64,000 bases of DNA, from contig NZ_JACIEH010000003.1 in NCBI RefSeq assembly GCF_014196745.1, forward strand, positions 434,001-498,000, given 5' to 3'. The number at the start of each line of letters is the position of its first letter. Position 1 is the first letter of the stretch. The notes under the pieces were generated by a model. It was not told the origin of the DNA. It searched no databases and was given only the letters and a program-made list of their open reading frames with translations. This document shows positions 43,692-51,922 of the stretch, piece by piece. The DNA is from Sphingomonas kyeonggiensis. GTDB taxonomy: Bacteria > Pseudomonadota > Alphaproteobacteria > Sphingomonadales > Sphingomonadaceae. Both the position numbers and the translations under genes were made by a program.

Positions 43692-44683
43692 GGCTGGTCG
43701 TCACTGGAGCCGCGGGTTTCATCGGTTCGAACATCATCGCGGGGCTGAACGCACGCGGGTTCGACGACATCATCGCCGTCGATGACCTGACCGATGGGCA
43801 GAAGTTCCGCAACATTCGCGATCTGCAGATCGCCGACTATGTGGACCTGAGGACCTTCTACGCGGAACTCGAGAAGGGGGCCTATGGCAAGGTCGAAGCG
43901 GTGTTCCATGAGGGCGCATGCTCGGACACGATGGAATCCGATGGCCGTCTCATGATGGACCTGAACTATCGGTGTTCGCGCGACTTGCTGGACATTTGCC
44001 AGCGGGACGGCACGAGGCTCCTATATGCGTCCTCCGCGGCCACTTACGGCAACAGCAGCGTCTTCCGCGAGGAACCCGAATTCGAACGGCCGTTGAACGT
44101 CTATGGCTATTCCAAGCTGCTGTTCGATCAGGTCGTCCGGCGCCGGTTGGGTGCTGCCACCAGCCAGATTGCCGGCTTCCGGTACTTCAACGTCTATGGG
44201 CCGCGTGAATCGCACAAGGGCCGCATGGCTTCCGTGGCTTTCCATCATTTCAACCAGCTACGCGATCAGGGCCATGTCCGGCTCTTTGGCGGCTATGATG
44301 GCTATGAAGCGGGCCAGCAGTCCCGCGACTTCATATTCATCGACGACCTTGTCGCCGTGAAGCTCTGGTTCTTCGAGAATCCGGGCCATAGCGGCGTGTT
44401 CAATCTCGGCACCGGCCGGGCGCAGCCGTTCAACGACGTGGCACTCGCCACCGTCAACAGCTGGCGCGACCGGAACGGGCTGCCGGCCTTGTCCCTTGCC
44501 GAGCAGGTCGAGGCCGGCCTCGTTCAGTATGTCGAATTCCCGGAAGCCCTGAAGGGCAAGTACCAGAGCTATACGCAGGCGGATATGCGCGCCCTTCGCG
44601 CGATCGGTTACGCGGCGGAGTTCACCCCCGTCGCCGAGGGCGTGAAGGCCTATATCAACTGGCTGTCCAACGAGAACGCCTGA
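43688..44683 (+). CDS. hldD: ADP-L-glycero-D-manno-heptose-6-epimerase
   Basis: This 331-aa epimerase inverts C6 of ADP-D,D-heptose to give ADP-L,D-heptose. It has VVTGAAGFIGSNIIAGLNAR, AVFHEGACSDTMESDG (the HEGACS motif is diagnostic), YASSAATYGN, YxxxK in VYGYSKLLFDQ, and RYFNVYGPRESHKGRMASV. It is full length. The start is GTG overlapping the hldA stop. It is convergent with gmhA, with a hairpin between. Confidence 0.95.
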   Translation: MRLVVTGAAGFIGSNIIAGLNARGFDDIIAVDDLTDGQKFRNIRDLQIADYVDLRTFYAELEKGAYGKVEAVFHEGACSDTMESDGRLMMDLNYRCSRDLLDICQRDGTRLLYASSAATYGNSSVFREEPEFERPLNVYGYSKLLFDQVVRRRLGAATSQIAGFRYFNVYGPRESHKGRMASVAFHHFNQLRDQGHVRLFGGYDGYEAGQQSRDFIFIDDLVAVKLWFFENPGHSGVFNLGTGRAQPFNDVALATVNSWRDRNGLPALSLAEQVEAGLVQYVEFPEALKGKYQSYTQADMRALRAIGYAAEFTPVAEGVKAYINWLSNENA

Positions 44684-44687
44684 ACAG

Positions 44688-44709
44688 GTGGGCGGCGCAA
44701 GCCGCCCAC
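44688..44709. terminator. Hairpin between convergent hldD and gmhA
   Basis: GTGGGCGGC and GCCGCCCAC form a perfect 9-bp stem with a GCAA loop, five bases after the hldD stop and seven bases before the gmhA 3' end. No long U-run follows on either strand. It is likely a two-way transcription end. Confidence 0.65.
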
Positions 44710-44716
44710 AAAACGG

Positions 44717-45286
44717 TCAGCCCGCTTCGCCCAATTCGATCTCCACGGCGCCGCACAGCGTGTGCCCGATCAGGATGTGCGCCTCCTGGATCCGGGCAGT
44801 AACGTCGCTCGGCACGATGATGGCGTAATCCGAGAGAGCGGCCAGCTTGCCGCCATCGCGACCAAGCAGGCCGATCGTCACAATCCCAGCTTCCCGGGCG
44901 ACATCGAAGGCCCGAATGACGTTGCTGGAATTGCCCGAAGTCGAAATGCCGACAATGCAATCGCCCGCCCGGCCAAGGCCGGCAACCTGCCGCGAAAACA
45001 CGTCGTCGAAGCCATAGTCGTTGCCGATGCACGTCAGCGCAGAGCTGTCGGTGCTGAGGGCGAGGCCGGCAAGAGGACGGCGATCCTTGATGAAGCGCCC
45101 CGTGAACTCGGCGGCCAGATGCTGGCTGTCCGCCGCGGAGCCGCCGTTTCCGCAGAACATGACCTTTCCGCCCTGACGCAGGCTTTCCGTAATCCGGAGG
45201 GCCACTTCGCCGACCAGTGCATCGAGGCTATCCAGGCGCTGGAACAGTTCGCGGTGCTCGTCGAGATTGCGCAGGAACAATGACAT
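44717..45286 (-). CDS. gmhA: Sedoheptulose-7-phosphate isomerase
   Basis: This 189-aa SIS-domain enzyme makes D-glycero-D-manno-heptose-7-phosphate, the first step to ADP-heptose. It has KVMFCGNGGSAADSQHLAAE, TGRFIKDRRPLAGLALSTD and VGISTSGNSSNVIRAF. It is the only gene of the locus on the minus strand, placed between hldD and hldC. The ATG at 45286 is chosen because the 21 upstream residues lack family similarity. It is divergent from hldC, with about 60 bases shared for both promoters. Confidence 0.95.
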   Translation of the reverse strand: MSLFLRNLDEHRELFQRLDSLDALVGEVALRITESLRQGGKVMFCGNGGSAADSQHLAAEFTGRFIKDRRPLAGLALSTDSSALTCIGNDYGFDDVFSRQVAGLGRAGDCIVGISTSGNSSNVIRAFDVAREAGIVTIGLLGRDGGKLAALSDYAIIVPSDVTARIQEAHILIGHTLCGAVEIELGEAG

Positions 45287-45348
45287 GGGAAAGGAATAAC
45301 TCCGTTCGCTCTTGGCTTGCGGGTGCATTTGGCATAGCGACCGGCACA

Positions 45349-45831
45349 ATGAAATCGAAATCCTCGCCTGCCGAAATCGCGGCGCTGGTCGCCCGGTTGC
45401 CTCGTCCGCTCGTCTTTACGAACGGGGTGTTCGACATTCTGCATCGTGGGCACGTGGAATATCTTCAGGAGGCGCGGGCGCTCGGCGCGGCGTTGCTCGT
45501 CGGCGTGAATGCCGATGTCTCGGCTCGCATGCTGGGCAAGGGGGACGACCGCCCGTTGAACCGCGAGGAGGACCGGGCTGCCGTCATAGCCGCCTTGCGG
45601 TGCGTGGATGCCGTTGTCCTTTTCGAGGAACGTACGCCGGTGGCGACCATCGAGCAGCTCCGTCCCGACATCTACGTGAAGGGCGGAGACTATGACATGG
45701 AAACCCTTGAGGAAACTCGGCTCGTGCGCAGCTGGGGCGGCCGGGCGGAGGCGATACCGTTCCGGCAGGGCTACTCCACCACGCAGCTCGTGACCCGGAT
45801 CAGGGCTTCTTCCACAAGCCACATCGGCTGA
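45349..45831 (+). CDS. hldC: D-glycero-beta-D-manno-heptose 1-phosphate adenylyltransferase (separate HldE C-terminal domain)
   Basis: This 160-aa cytidylyltransferase-fold enzyme joins AMP to heptose-1-phosphate. The nucleotide site is FTNGVFDILHRGHVEYLQEA (HxGH), with VGVNADVSARML and DRPLNREEDRAAVIAALRCVD. It is the standalone equivalent of the C-terminal half of E. coli HldE. Eight bases separate it from gmhB. Confidence 0.95.
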   Translation: MKSKSSPAEIAALVARLPRPLVFTNGVFDILHRGHVEYLQEARALGAALLVGVNADVSARMLGKGDDRPLNREEDRAAVIAALRCVDAVVLFEERTPVATIEQLRPDIYVKGGDYDMETLEETRLVRSWGGRAEAIPFRQGYSTTQLVTRIRASSTSHIG

Positions 45832-45839
45832 GGCAGGCC

Positions 45840-46412
45840 ATGCCCAAGAAGGTCGCGTTTCTCGATCGTGATGGCGTGATCAATGTCGACATAGGCTATC
45901 TTCATCGCGTCGAGGACCTGGCCTATTTGCCCAACGCGCTTGCGGGGGCGGCGCGCCTTGTGGATCTGGGATACGCCCTGGTGGTCACGACCAACCAGTC
46001 GGGCATCGGGCGCGGCTTCTATGATGCAGCGGCGTTCGAGACGTTGATGCACAGGATCGGGGCTGATTTCGCCCGGAATGGCGCTCCCTTGCTTGCGGTC
46101 TACCATTGCCCGCACCTGCCCGAGGCCGGTTGCTCGTGTCGCAAGCCTTCCCCCGGGATGTTGCTGCAGGCTGCGCGCGAGCAGGACATCGATCTCGCGG
46201 CTTCCGTCATGATCGGCGACAAGATGAGCGATCTGGAAGCGGCAAGGGCTGCCGGCGTCGGGCGTGGTATCCTGATCGGCTCTCAGGGTATCGAGCAACT
46301 CGGCTCAAACGAAACCGCCGTTCCCGATCTTGTTGCCGCAGCAGACTGGATGGAGGCGCGCGATGGGCACCAAATCGGCGCGATGGACGCTTTGAAACAA
46401 CTGCGGGACTAG
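45840..46412 (+). CDS. gmhB: D-glycero-D-manno-heptose 1,7-bisphosphate 7-phosphatase
   Basis: This 190-aa HAD-family phosphatase removes the C7 phosphate. The nucleophile motif is AFLDRDGVINVD, motif II is VVTTNQSGIGRGFY, the zinc loop is YHCPHLPEAGCSCRKPSPGM and motif IV is MIGDKMSDLEAA. With gmhA, hldA, hldC and hldD, all five functions for ADP-L-glycero-D-manno-heptose are present within 3.7 kb. The last 30 residues are less conserved. It is followed by a long hairpin. Confidence 0.94.
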   Translation: MPKKVAFLDRDGVINVDIGYLHRVEDLAYLPNALAGAARLVDLGYALVVTTNQSGIGRGFYDAAAFETLMHRIGADFARNGAPLLAVYHCPHLPEAGCSCRKPSPGMLLQAAREQDIDLAASVMIGDKMSDLEAARAAGVGRGILIGSQGIEQLGSNETAVPDLVAAADWMEARDGHQIGAMDALKQLRD

Positions 46413-46413
46413 T

Positions 46414-46469
46414 GCTGCAATCCCCAACGCCGCCGTTGATCGGCGACGGTGCGGCGGCTGGATTGCAGC
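46414..46469. terminator. Long hairpin at the right end of the polysaccharide locus
   Basis: GCTGCAATCC and GGATTGCAGC form perfect 10-bp outer arms. Inside, CGCCGC and GCGGCG can extend the stem. It begins two bases after the gmhB stop and ends 14 bases before the convergent metallopeptidase gene, so it probably ends transcription from both sides. Confidence 0.65.
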
Positions 46470-46483
46470 CGACATAGCCAAGT

Positions 46484-47452
46484 CTATCGCAGGCGATTGC
46501 TCAAATCCTCTCCGAATGCCGCCGCTGCGGTCTCCTGGACCCGTGCACCCGTGACCGAACCGCCGGCCGCTGTGAGGTCTATCGCCCACGCCTCGACCCG
46601 CGCCGCACCATGAGCGGCTTCGAGGCTTGCGAAGACCCGCCATGCCGCTTCGTAGCGCGCGGGGGTGTTGCTCTCGTCGCTGATCATGTCACCGGGGCCG
46701 AAGCTGAACGGGCCGGCAGGCGTGTAGTGCGGATCGGCCTTGATCTTCTCCCGCTCCTCCGCGCTGACCTGGCGCAGGATCGCCTCGGGTTTCACCTGCA
46801 TGCCGCCCCAGCCGGCAAGTGCGACCGGTCCGGTCGAGTCCCGGAGCGCGCGGGCGCCCTCGAGGGCATCCGCCTGTCCGGCGGCCGGCGCCAGGATCGC
46901 GACGACCTTGCGGCTGATCCATTCGGCATGCCCTTCATGGAACCAGCGCGGTGTCTGGGCACCCGTGCGCTGCTGAAAGCCATGGACCTGCTCGTGCGGC
47001 ATGACCACGACGGTCATGTGCTGCCCGGCGGTAGTGAGCATGCCATCGGGGGCGGTGGCGATGCTCCAGCGTTTCTCGGAGACGCTGCGCGGCGGGATAT
47101 AATCGGCGCGGGGTGTGAAGACGACGGAGAACCAGCGGCCATTCCGCCAGACACCGCCGGTCTCGGCATGGAGCAACCGGATCTGCGCGCCGAGACAGGC
47201 TGCCCGCGCCCATGCCGCACGCTCGGCGCTGGGATCATAATAGGCATTCATCGAACCGCCGCTGTCGCGATCAGTGATGCGGAGATGGGGCAGATCGCCG
47301 CCACCCGCGGCGACCGCCTCGATCGTGATCCCGGGAAGCCGGGGACGCGCGCCGACCGGCGCGGCGCAGGCGGCACGCGCCGCTGCGTTGAAGCCGGCCG
47401 AAGGCGCGGCCGGCTGTCCGAACAGGGCGAAGCCTAGCAGGTCGAAGAACAT
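46484..47452 (-). CDS. Putative zinc metallopeptidase (HExxH, peptidase-MA-like)
   Basis: This 322-aa protein has HEQVH at residues 153-157, the zinc-binding and catalytic motif, and 16 residues later WFHEGHAEW, which gives the third ligand Glu as in gluzincin PMA-type peptidases. The N-terminal region is Ala/Pro-rich, with a short hydrophobic start that may be a signal peptide. I do not recognise a closer family. It lies 24 bases downstream of the aldo-keto reductase gene on the same strand and may share its message. Confidence 0.7.
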   Translation of the reverse strand: MFFDLLGFALFGQPAAPSAGFNAAARAACAAPVGARPRLPGITIEAVAAGGGDLPHLRITDRDSGGSMNAYYDPSAERAAWARAACLGAQIRLLHAETGGVWRNGRWFSVVFTPRADYIPPRSVSEKRWSIATAPDGMLTTAGQHMTVVVMPHEQVHGFQQRTGAQTPRWFHEGHAEWISRKVVAILAPAAGQADALEGARALRDSTGPVALAGWGGMQVKPEAILRQVSAEEREKIKADPHYTPAGPFSFGPGDMISDESNTPARYEAAWRVFASLEAAHGAARVEAWAIDLTAAGGSVTGARVQETAAAAFGEDLSNRLR

Positions 47453-47476
47453 CGATTGTCTCCCATGGTTTGAATA

Positions 47477-48487
47477 TCAATCCGCAATCGGGAGCGGTGC
47501 CTCGGGATCGACCAGCCCGGCGGCGCGCAGGTCGCGCCAGAAATCGGCGGGGACGACTTCCTCGAGCGCGGTTCGATCCTCGGCGATGCGGCCGGGTCGG
47601 CTCGCCCCGGGAATGACCGCGGCAACGGCGGGATTGGCGAGCGCGAATTGCAGGCCGGCGGCTTTCATGCTGATGCCGTGGCGATCGGCGAGCGCCTTGA
47701 TCCTGGCCACCTTGTCGAGAATGGCAGGCGTGGCCGGAGCATATTCGAAGTTCGGTCCACCCACGAGCGCGCCCGAGCTATAGGGCCCGCCCACGACGAT
47801 ACCGAGGCCGCGCTCCGCCACTTTGGGCATCAGTCGCTGCAGGGCGCGGCTATGGTCGAGCAAAGTGTAGCGACCAGCCAGGAGCGAGCCGTCGGGGCGC
47901 GGGCCATCGAGATCGAGCAGCAGTTCGATCGGCTCGACCTTGTTGACGCCAAGCCCCCAGGCCTTGATCACGCCCTCGTCGCGCAGCTGGTCGAGCACCT
48001 TGAACGCGCCCGTCCGCGCACTCTCGAACATCGCCAGCCAATCGTCGCCATAAAAGTCCCGCGCGATGTCGTGGACCCAGACGATGTCGATACGGTCGGT
48101 CTGCAGTCGCTTGAGGCTGTCCTCGATCGAGCGCAGCGTGGCGTCCGCCGAATAATCGTTGATCACCTTGTTGCGGCGGCCATGCTCGAATACGCCGCCC
48201 TTCTCGCCATTGTCGCGGGGACCCTGCTCGAGCTCGTCGAGCACGACGCGGCCGACCTTGGTGCTGATCACATATTGGTCGCGCGGCTTGCCTTTCAGCG
48301 CCTCGCCCATGCGGATTTCGGCAAGGCCGGCGCCGTAGAAGGGCGCGTTATCGAAATAGCGGATGCCGTCGTCCCACGCAGCCTCGACGGTGGCGAGCGC
48401 CTCGTCCTCGGGGATGTCGCGGAACATGTTGCCGAGTGGCGCGGCGCCGAAGCCGAGCTTGCTGCCGATGATGTCCTTGAGTGCCAT
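47477..48487 (-). CDS. Aldo/keto reductase
   Basis: This 336-aa TIM-barrel NADPH oxidoreductase is most like the sugar/pyridoxal dehydrogenase branch of the family. The catalytic tetrad is visible: Asp46 and Tyr51 in FDNAPFYGAG, Lys77 in ISTKVGR and His139 in WVHDIARDF. It lacks the potassium-channel-like N terminus of the other big branch. Related proteins oxidise L-fucose, D-arabinose or pyridoxal. It is 15 bases downstream of an ABM-domain gene, likely in one operon with the DJ-1-like gene. Confidence 0.88.
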   Translation of the reverse strand: MALKDIIGSKLGFGAAPLGNMFRDIPEDEALATVEAAWDDGIRYFDNAPFYGAGLAEIRMGEALKGKPRDQYVISTKVGRVVLDELEQGPRDNGEKGGVFEHGRRNKVINDYSADATLRSIEDSLKRLQTDRIDIVWVHDIARDFYGDDWLAMFESARTGAFKVLDQLRDEGVIKAWGLGVNKVEPIELLLDLDGPRPDGSLLAGRYTLLDHSRALQRLMPKVAERGLGIVVGGPYSSGALVGGPNFEYAPATPAILDKVARIKALADRHGISMKAAGLQFALANPAVAAVIPGASRPGRIAEDRTALEEVVPADFWRDLRAAGLVDPEAPLPIAD

Positions 48488-48502
48488 GATAGGATCCTTG
48501 CC

Positions 48503-48796
48503 TCAGGCGACCGCGACCGGGTCGAGCGCGAATGGAGTGCGCTCGGCGAGGGTCTCGATCTGCGAAAGATAGTTCTGGAAGTGCGGGCTCGCGCGGTGCG
48601 CGGCGACGGCTTCGTCGTCGGCGTAGAGCTCGTCGAGTACGAAGCGAGCCGGGTCCGTCCGGTCCTGCCACAGGTCGTAGCGCAGGTTGCCGGACTCTGC
48701 CCGGGTCGGTGCGATCATCCCATCGAGCAGGATGCGTAATGCTTCGGCCTTGCCCGGCCGTGCCGCGAGAATCGCGATGATCTTCAAATTGGACAT
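48503..48796 (-). CDS. Small ABM-domain (putative quinol monooxygenase) protein, cytoplasmic
   Basis: This 97-aa protein is a single antibiotic-biosynthesis-monooxygenase domain: IIAILAARPGKAEALRILLD, then ESGNLRYDLWQDRTDP and FVLDELYADDEAVAAHRASP. Family members such as YgiN are cofactor-free quinol oxygenases or unknown. There is no signal peptide. It is the middle gene of a DJ-1/ABM/AKR run. A second, exported ABM protein is at 51488. Confidence 0.85.
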   Translation of the reverse strand: MSNLKIIAILAARPGKAEALRILLDGMIAPTRAESGNLRYDLWQDRTDPARFVLDELYADDEAVAAHRASPHFQNYLSQIETLAERTPFALDPVAVA

Positions 48797-48855
48797 GGGT
48801 ATCTTCCTTGCCGGACCGGCGTGGCGCCGTAGCGCCCCGCCGGTCATCCGCGTCC

Positions 48856-49656
48856 TCACGCCGTGGCCCGCGCCCGGTCGAGTGCCTCGACCAGCGCCTT
48901 GGCGATGGGATGGTCCGAACGCGGGTTCTGGCCGGTGATCAGTTCGCGGTCGACGATCACATGGGGCTCGAAATCGATCGTTCCGGTGACCACCTCGCCG
49001 CCGGCGATGTGCAGCGCGTCCGGCATGTAGAAATACAGCCTGGCGTGCAGGACATTGTCTTCGACGATCTTCTCCTCGCTCGCCGAGAACACCGTCATCC
49101 GGTAGCCGGCATATTGCCAGCCCTTGGCCCATTCAGCCGCCTTCCCGGCGTCGCCGGCAACCAAAGCGGCGCGGAACTCGCGAGCATGCGGCATCGCCGC
49201 GGCGACGGCGATCGGGCCATGGCAGAGAAGCGCGGTCGGCTTGGCGCGTTCGTGGAAATGGCGCAGGATCGTGCCCACCTCGGCATCCTGCATCAGGTCG
49301 ACCGCCGGGGCATGGCCGCCGGGGAAGAACAGGCCTGCATAGCCATCCAGGCCGTCCGCGATCACTTCGTGCAACGTCCGCACCGCATTCATCGCGGGGT
49401 TCTCCGCCCAGAATGCGCGAGCTTGGGCGAGCGCGGTCTCGTCGCCGCCGAAATGCCCTGCCGAGTCCGACAGCTCGTCGATATGCGGCTTGGTCCCGTC
49501 CGGAGTGGCGAGTACGACATCATAGCCGGCCTCGATCAGCGCCATCGCCGGGACGACGGTTTCGTTGAGATACTGGCCGGTCGGGGCCCAGCCACCGCCT
49601 TGCAGTTCGATCCGGGTGGCGTTGGAACCGATCACGAGTACTTTACCCTTGGCCAT
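48856..49656 (-). CDS. DJ-1/PfpI superfamily protein (Hsp31-like)
   Basis: This 266-aa class I amidotransferase-fold protein has a nucleophile elbow with Cys145-His146 in ALLCHGPIAVAAA and a preceding GLFFPGGHAPAVDL. The size and the PTGQYLNETVVP stretch place it with Hsp31-type glyoxalase III/chaperone proteins. It could detoxify methylglyoxal-like aldehydes. ATG at 49656 has GGAGG five bases upstream. It is divergent from a LysR gene that may control it. Confidence 0.86.
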   Translation of the reverse strand: MAKGKVLVIGSNATRIELQGGGWAPTGQYLNETVVPAMALIEAGYDVVLATPDGTKPHIDELSDSAGHFGGDETALAQARAFWAENPAMNAVRTLHEVIADGLDGYAGLFFPGGHAPAVDLMQDAEVGTILRHFHERAKPTALLCHGPIAVAAAMPHAREFRAALVAGDAGKAAEWAKGWQYAGYRMTVFSASEEKIVEDNVLHARLYFYMPDALHIAGGEVVTGTIDFEPHVIVDRELITGQNPRSDHPIAKALVEALDRARATA

Positions 49657-49769
49657 CTGGGCCTCCATTCGCTTGCTGTCCCCGGGTGGACGTGGCTGAT
49701 ATGCGCCCCGATCAGTCATTCCAGAACTTTATTTCCTTGATTTCAGTTATACGTATGAGGATATATCTC

Positions 49770-50687
49770 ATGCGCTACGATCTCAATCTGCTGCCAATCT
49801 TCGTCGCGTTGATGGAAGAACGCAGCGTCACACGCGCGGCCGAGCGGCTCGGCATGACCCAGCCGGCCTTGTCCAACGCGCTCGCACGGCTGCGCACGAT
49901 GCTGCAGGACCAGCTCTTCATCCGCGAGCGTTACGGCATCCAGCCGACGCCGATCGCGCTCGAGCTGGCGCCGCGCATATCCGAGGCGCTGGCGGCGCTC
50001 GATGATGCGGTGCTCGGCCAGCAGGACTTCGATCCCGCCAGCGCCGAGCGGCTCTTCACCATCGCACCCAACGGCTATGTCGAGTTCGTGCTCGTGCCGG
50101 CGATCGTCGCGCGGCTTCAGCAGCTGGCGCCCGGGATCAGGCTGCGCCTGACGCCTTATGGCAACGACCTCGCCGAGACCGGGGTGACGTCGGGCACGAC
50201 CGCGATGGTGCTCGGCCGCATGGTTGATCCGCCCGACAATCTCGTCGTCCAGCATCTTATCGACGAGAGCCTCGCCTGTGTCGTGCGGGTCGCCCATCCG
50301 GAGATCGGCGACAACATATCGCGCGAGCAGTTCGAGCGCCTGAAGCACGTCAACGTCGTGCCGCCCGGACGAATGCGCGCCGGCCTGTTCCAGGCGCTCG
50401 CCCAGCAGCAGCTCAAGCGCGAGGTGGCGATCTCGGTCACCAACTTCTTCGCAGTGGCGGAGATGGTGGCGGTCACCGACCATATCGCGACGTTGCCAAG
50501 GCTGATCTGCCGCCGCCTGGCGCACGACCCGCGGCTGAAGATCTTGCCCGCCCCGGTCGATCTCGGCACCTTCCCGGTCGAGATGGCCTGGCATGTGCGG
50601 TATCGCCACGATCCCGCACATCGCTGGTTGCGCGGGCTGGTGGGCGACATCATCCGTCACGTATCGGCTCCGGCCCAGTCCGCCTGA
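49770..50687 (+). CDS. LysR family transcriptional regulator
   Basis: This 305-aa regulator has an N-terminal winged HTH (residues 1-60: LLPIFVALMEERSVTRAAER, then LGMTQPALSNALARLR) and a substrate-binding domain. It resembles the NodD/SyrM/LinR-like branch that starts with RYDLNLLPIF. The ATG at 49770 follows GAGG; another ATG lies at 49755. It stands alone on the plus strand between two minus-strand redox gene runs, and the intergenic 49657-49769 is AT-rich with an ATACGTAT palindrome at 49749-49756. It probably controls the divergent DJ-1/ABM/AKR genes. Confidence 0.9.
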   Translation: MRYDLNLLPIFVALMEERSVTRAAERLGMTQPALSNALARLRTMLQDQLFIRERYGIQPTPIALELAPRISEALAALDDAVLGQQDFDPASAERLFTIAPNGYVEFVLVPAIVARLQQLAPGIRLRLTPYGNDLAETGVTSGTTAMVLGRMVDPPDNLVVQHLIDESLACVVRVAHPEIGDNISREQFERLKHVNVVPPGRMRAGLFQALAQQQLKREVAISVTNFFAVAEMVAVTDHIATLPRLICRRLAHDPRLKILPAPVDLGTFPVEMAWHVRYRHDPAHRWLRGLVGDIIRHVSAPAQSA

Positions 50688-50688
50688 C

Positions 50689-51471
50689 CTACTGCGCCGG
50701 GTTTGCCGAGGCGGAAGCAGCCGCCTCCTCGATCAGCGCCGCGACCGCTTGCGGGTTCGACACATAGACCGCGTGGCTTCCGGGCACTTCGCGGATCGTC
50801 GCGCCGGCGCGCTGCGCCATGCCGTGCTGGCCGGAGGGCGGGATCACATGATCGTCCCGCGGTATCAGGAACCAGCTCGGCCTGGTCTTCCAGGCCGGAG
50901 TGCTGATCTTGCCCTCCAGTGCCTTTGCACCCCAGGGCTGCTGCGAATCCGCCATGAACCGCGCCCTGTCCGGCGCGACGTCGGCGGCAAAGAGCGCCGG
51001 GAACTTGGCCTTGTCGAGCATCAGCATGCCATCGGCGCTCGGCACGATCGGCAAGGCTGGCACGCCCGGCGGGGCGCTGGCGACGATGGATGAGACCGAC
51101 TCGCCCTGGTCCGGTGCGAAGGCGGCGACGTAAACGAGTGCGCTCACCTTCGGGTCCGATCCGGCTTCGGTGATCACCACCCCGCCATAGCTATGGCCGA
51201 CCAGCACTGCCTTGCCGGAGATGGTGGCGAGCGCGCGCCTGGTCGCCGCGGCATCGTCTTCGAGCGATGTGGTCGGGTTCTGCAGGACGACCACCTCATA
51301 GCCTTCGCTCCGCAGGATCTGGTACACGCCGGACCAGCCCGAGCCATCGACGAACGCGCCGTGGACGAGGACGATCGTCGGATGCCTGGCGTCGTCTCCC
51401 GCGAAAGCGGGCGCCGCGCTGGTGGCGAGGCTCGCCGAGACGAGCGCTGCGAGTGCCTTGTTCATTGCCAT
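50689..51471 (-). CDS. Exported alpha/beta hydrolase
   Basis: This 260-aa protein has a Sec signal peptide (ALVSASLATSAAPAFAGDD). The fold begins with PTIVLVHGAFVDGSGW and the nucleophile Ser94 is in VGHSYGGVV. The catalytic His is probably in VPGSHAVYVSNP near the end. It is similar to salicylate-esterase/MenH-like small hydrolases often annotated only as alpha/beta hydrolase. Its stop sits one base from the end of the convergent LysR gene. The substrate is unknown. Confidence 0.87.
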   Translation of the reverse strand: MAMNKALAALVSASLATSAAPAFAGDDARHPTIVLVHGAFVDGSGWSGVYQILRSEGYEVVVLQNPTTSLEDDAAATRRALATISGKAVLVGHSYGGVVITEAGSDPKVSALVYVAAFAPDQGESVSSIVASAPPGVPALPIVPSADGMLMLDKAKFPALFAADVAPDRARFMADSQQPWGAKALEGKISTPAWKTRPSWFLIPRDDHVIPPSGQHGMAQRAGATIREVPGSHAVYVSNPQAVAALIEEAAASASANPAQ

Positions 51472-51487
51472 GATCTCCGGGCCAGGG

Positions 51488-51898
51488 TCAGGGACGGTTG
51501 TTCAGGATCTGCATCCGCATGGCCTTGACCGGCCCCTCGGCGAGCTCGGGCAGGCGCGCGAACCAGGCCTGGACGTGCGGCGTGCGGTTATGCGCTTCGA
51601 AATCCGCCTGAGTGGCGAAGATCTCGTAGAAGATGAAATGGCCGGGCCGCTCGCGATCCTCCTGGAGGAAATAGAGCAGGTTGTCGGGCTCGGCGCGGAC
51701 CTTGGCGACAAGCGGCAGCGTCGCCTCGCGCAGTGCGTCTTCCTTGCCCGGCCTGGCCTGGACCTCGGCGACCACGGCATAGGCGGTGGCGGGGATGTCC
51801 CCATAGCGGATGCCGGCATGATCCTGCGCCAGCGCAGGTGTGGCCGGCAGTGCCAGGCCGGCCAGCACGGCGACCGCGAAGCGAGTGGAAAAGCGCAT
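51488..51898 (-). CDS. Exported ABM-domain protein
   Basis: This 136-aa protein has a clear signal peptide (RFAVAVLAGLALPATPALAQ) followed by one antibiotic-biosynthesis-monooxygenase domain (YAVVAEVQARPGKEDALREA, ENLLYF-like NLLYFLQEDRERPG, and HNRTPHVQAWFARLPEL). It is a periplasmic relative of the cytoplasmic ABM protein at 48503. It is 16 bases upstream of the hydrolase gene on the same strand, so the two are likely co-transcribed. Confidence 0.85.
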   Translation of the reverse strand: MRFSTRFAVAVLAGLALPATPALAQDHAGIRYGDIPATAYAVVAEVQARPGKEDALREATLPLVAKVRAEPDNLLYFLQEDRERPGHFIFYEIFATQADFEAHNRTPHVQAWFARLPELAEGPVKAMRMQILNNRP

Positions 51899-51922
51899 CT
51901 TGCATCTCCTCTTGGGAAGCGG

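Noticed and set aside
16690..46412. A complete sphingan (gellan/welan) locus
   Set aside because: Export genes resemble sphingan loci, but the rml (dTDP-rhamnose) genes and the usual sphingan glycosyltransferase order are absent, and other sugar modules are present.
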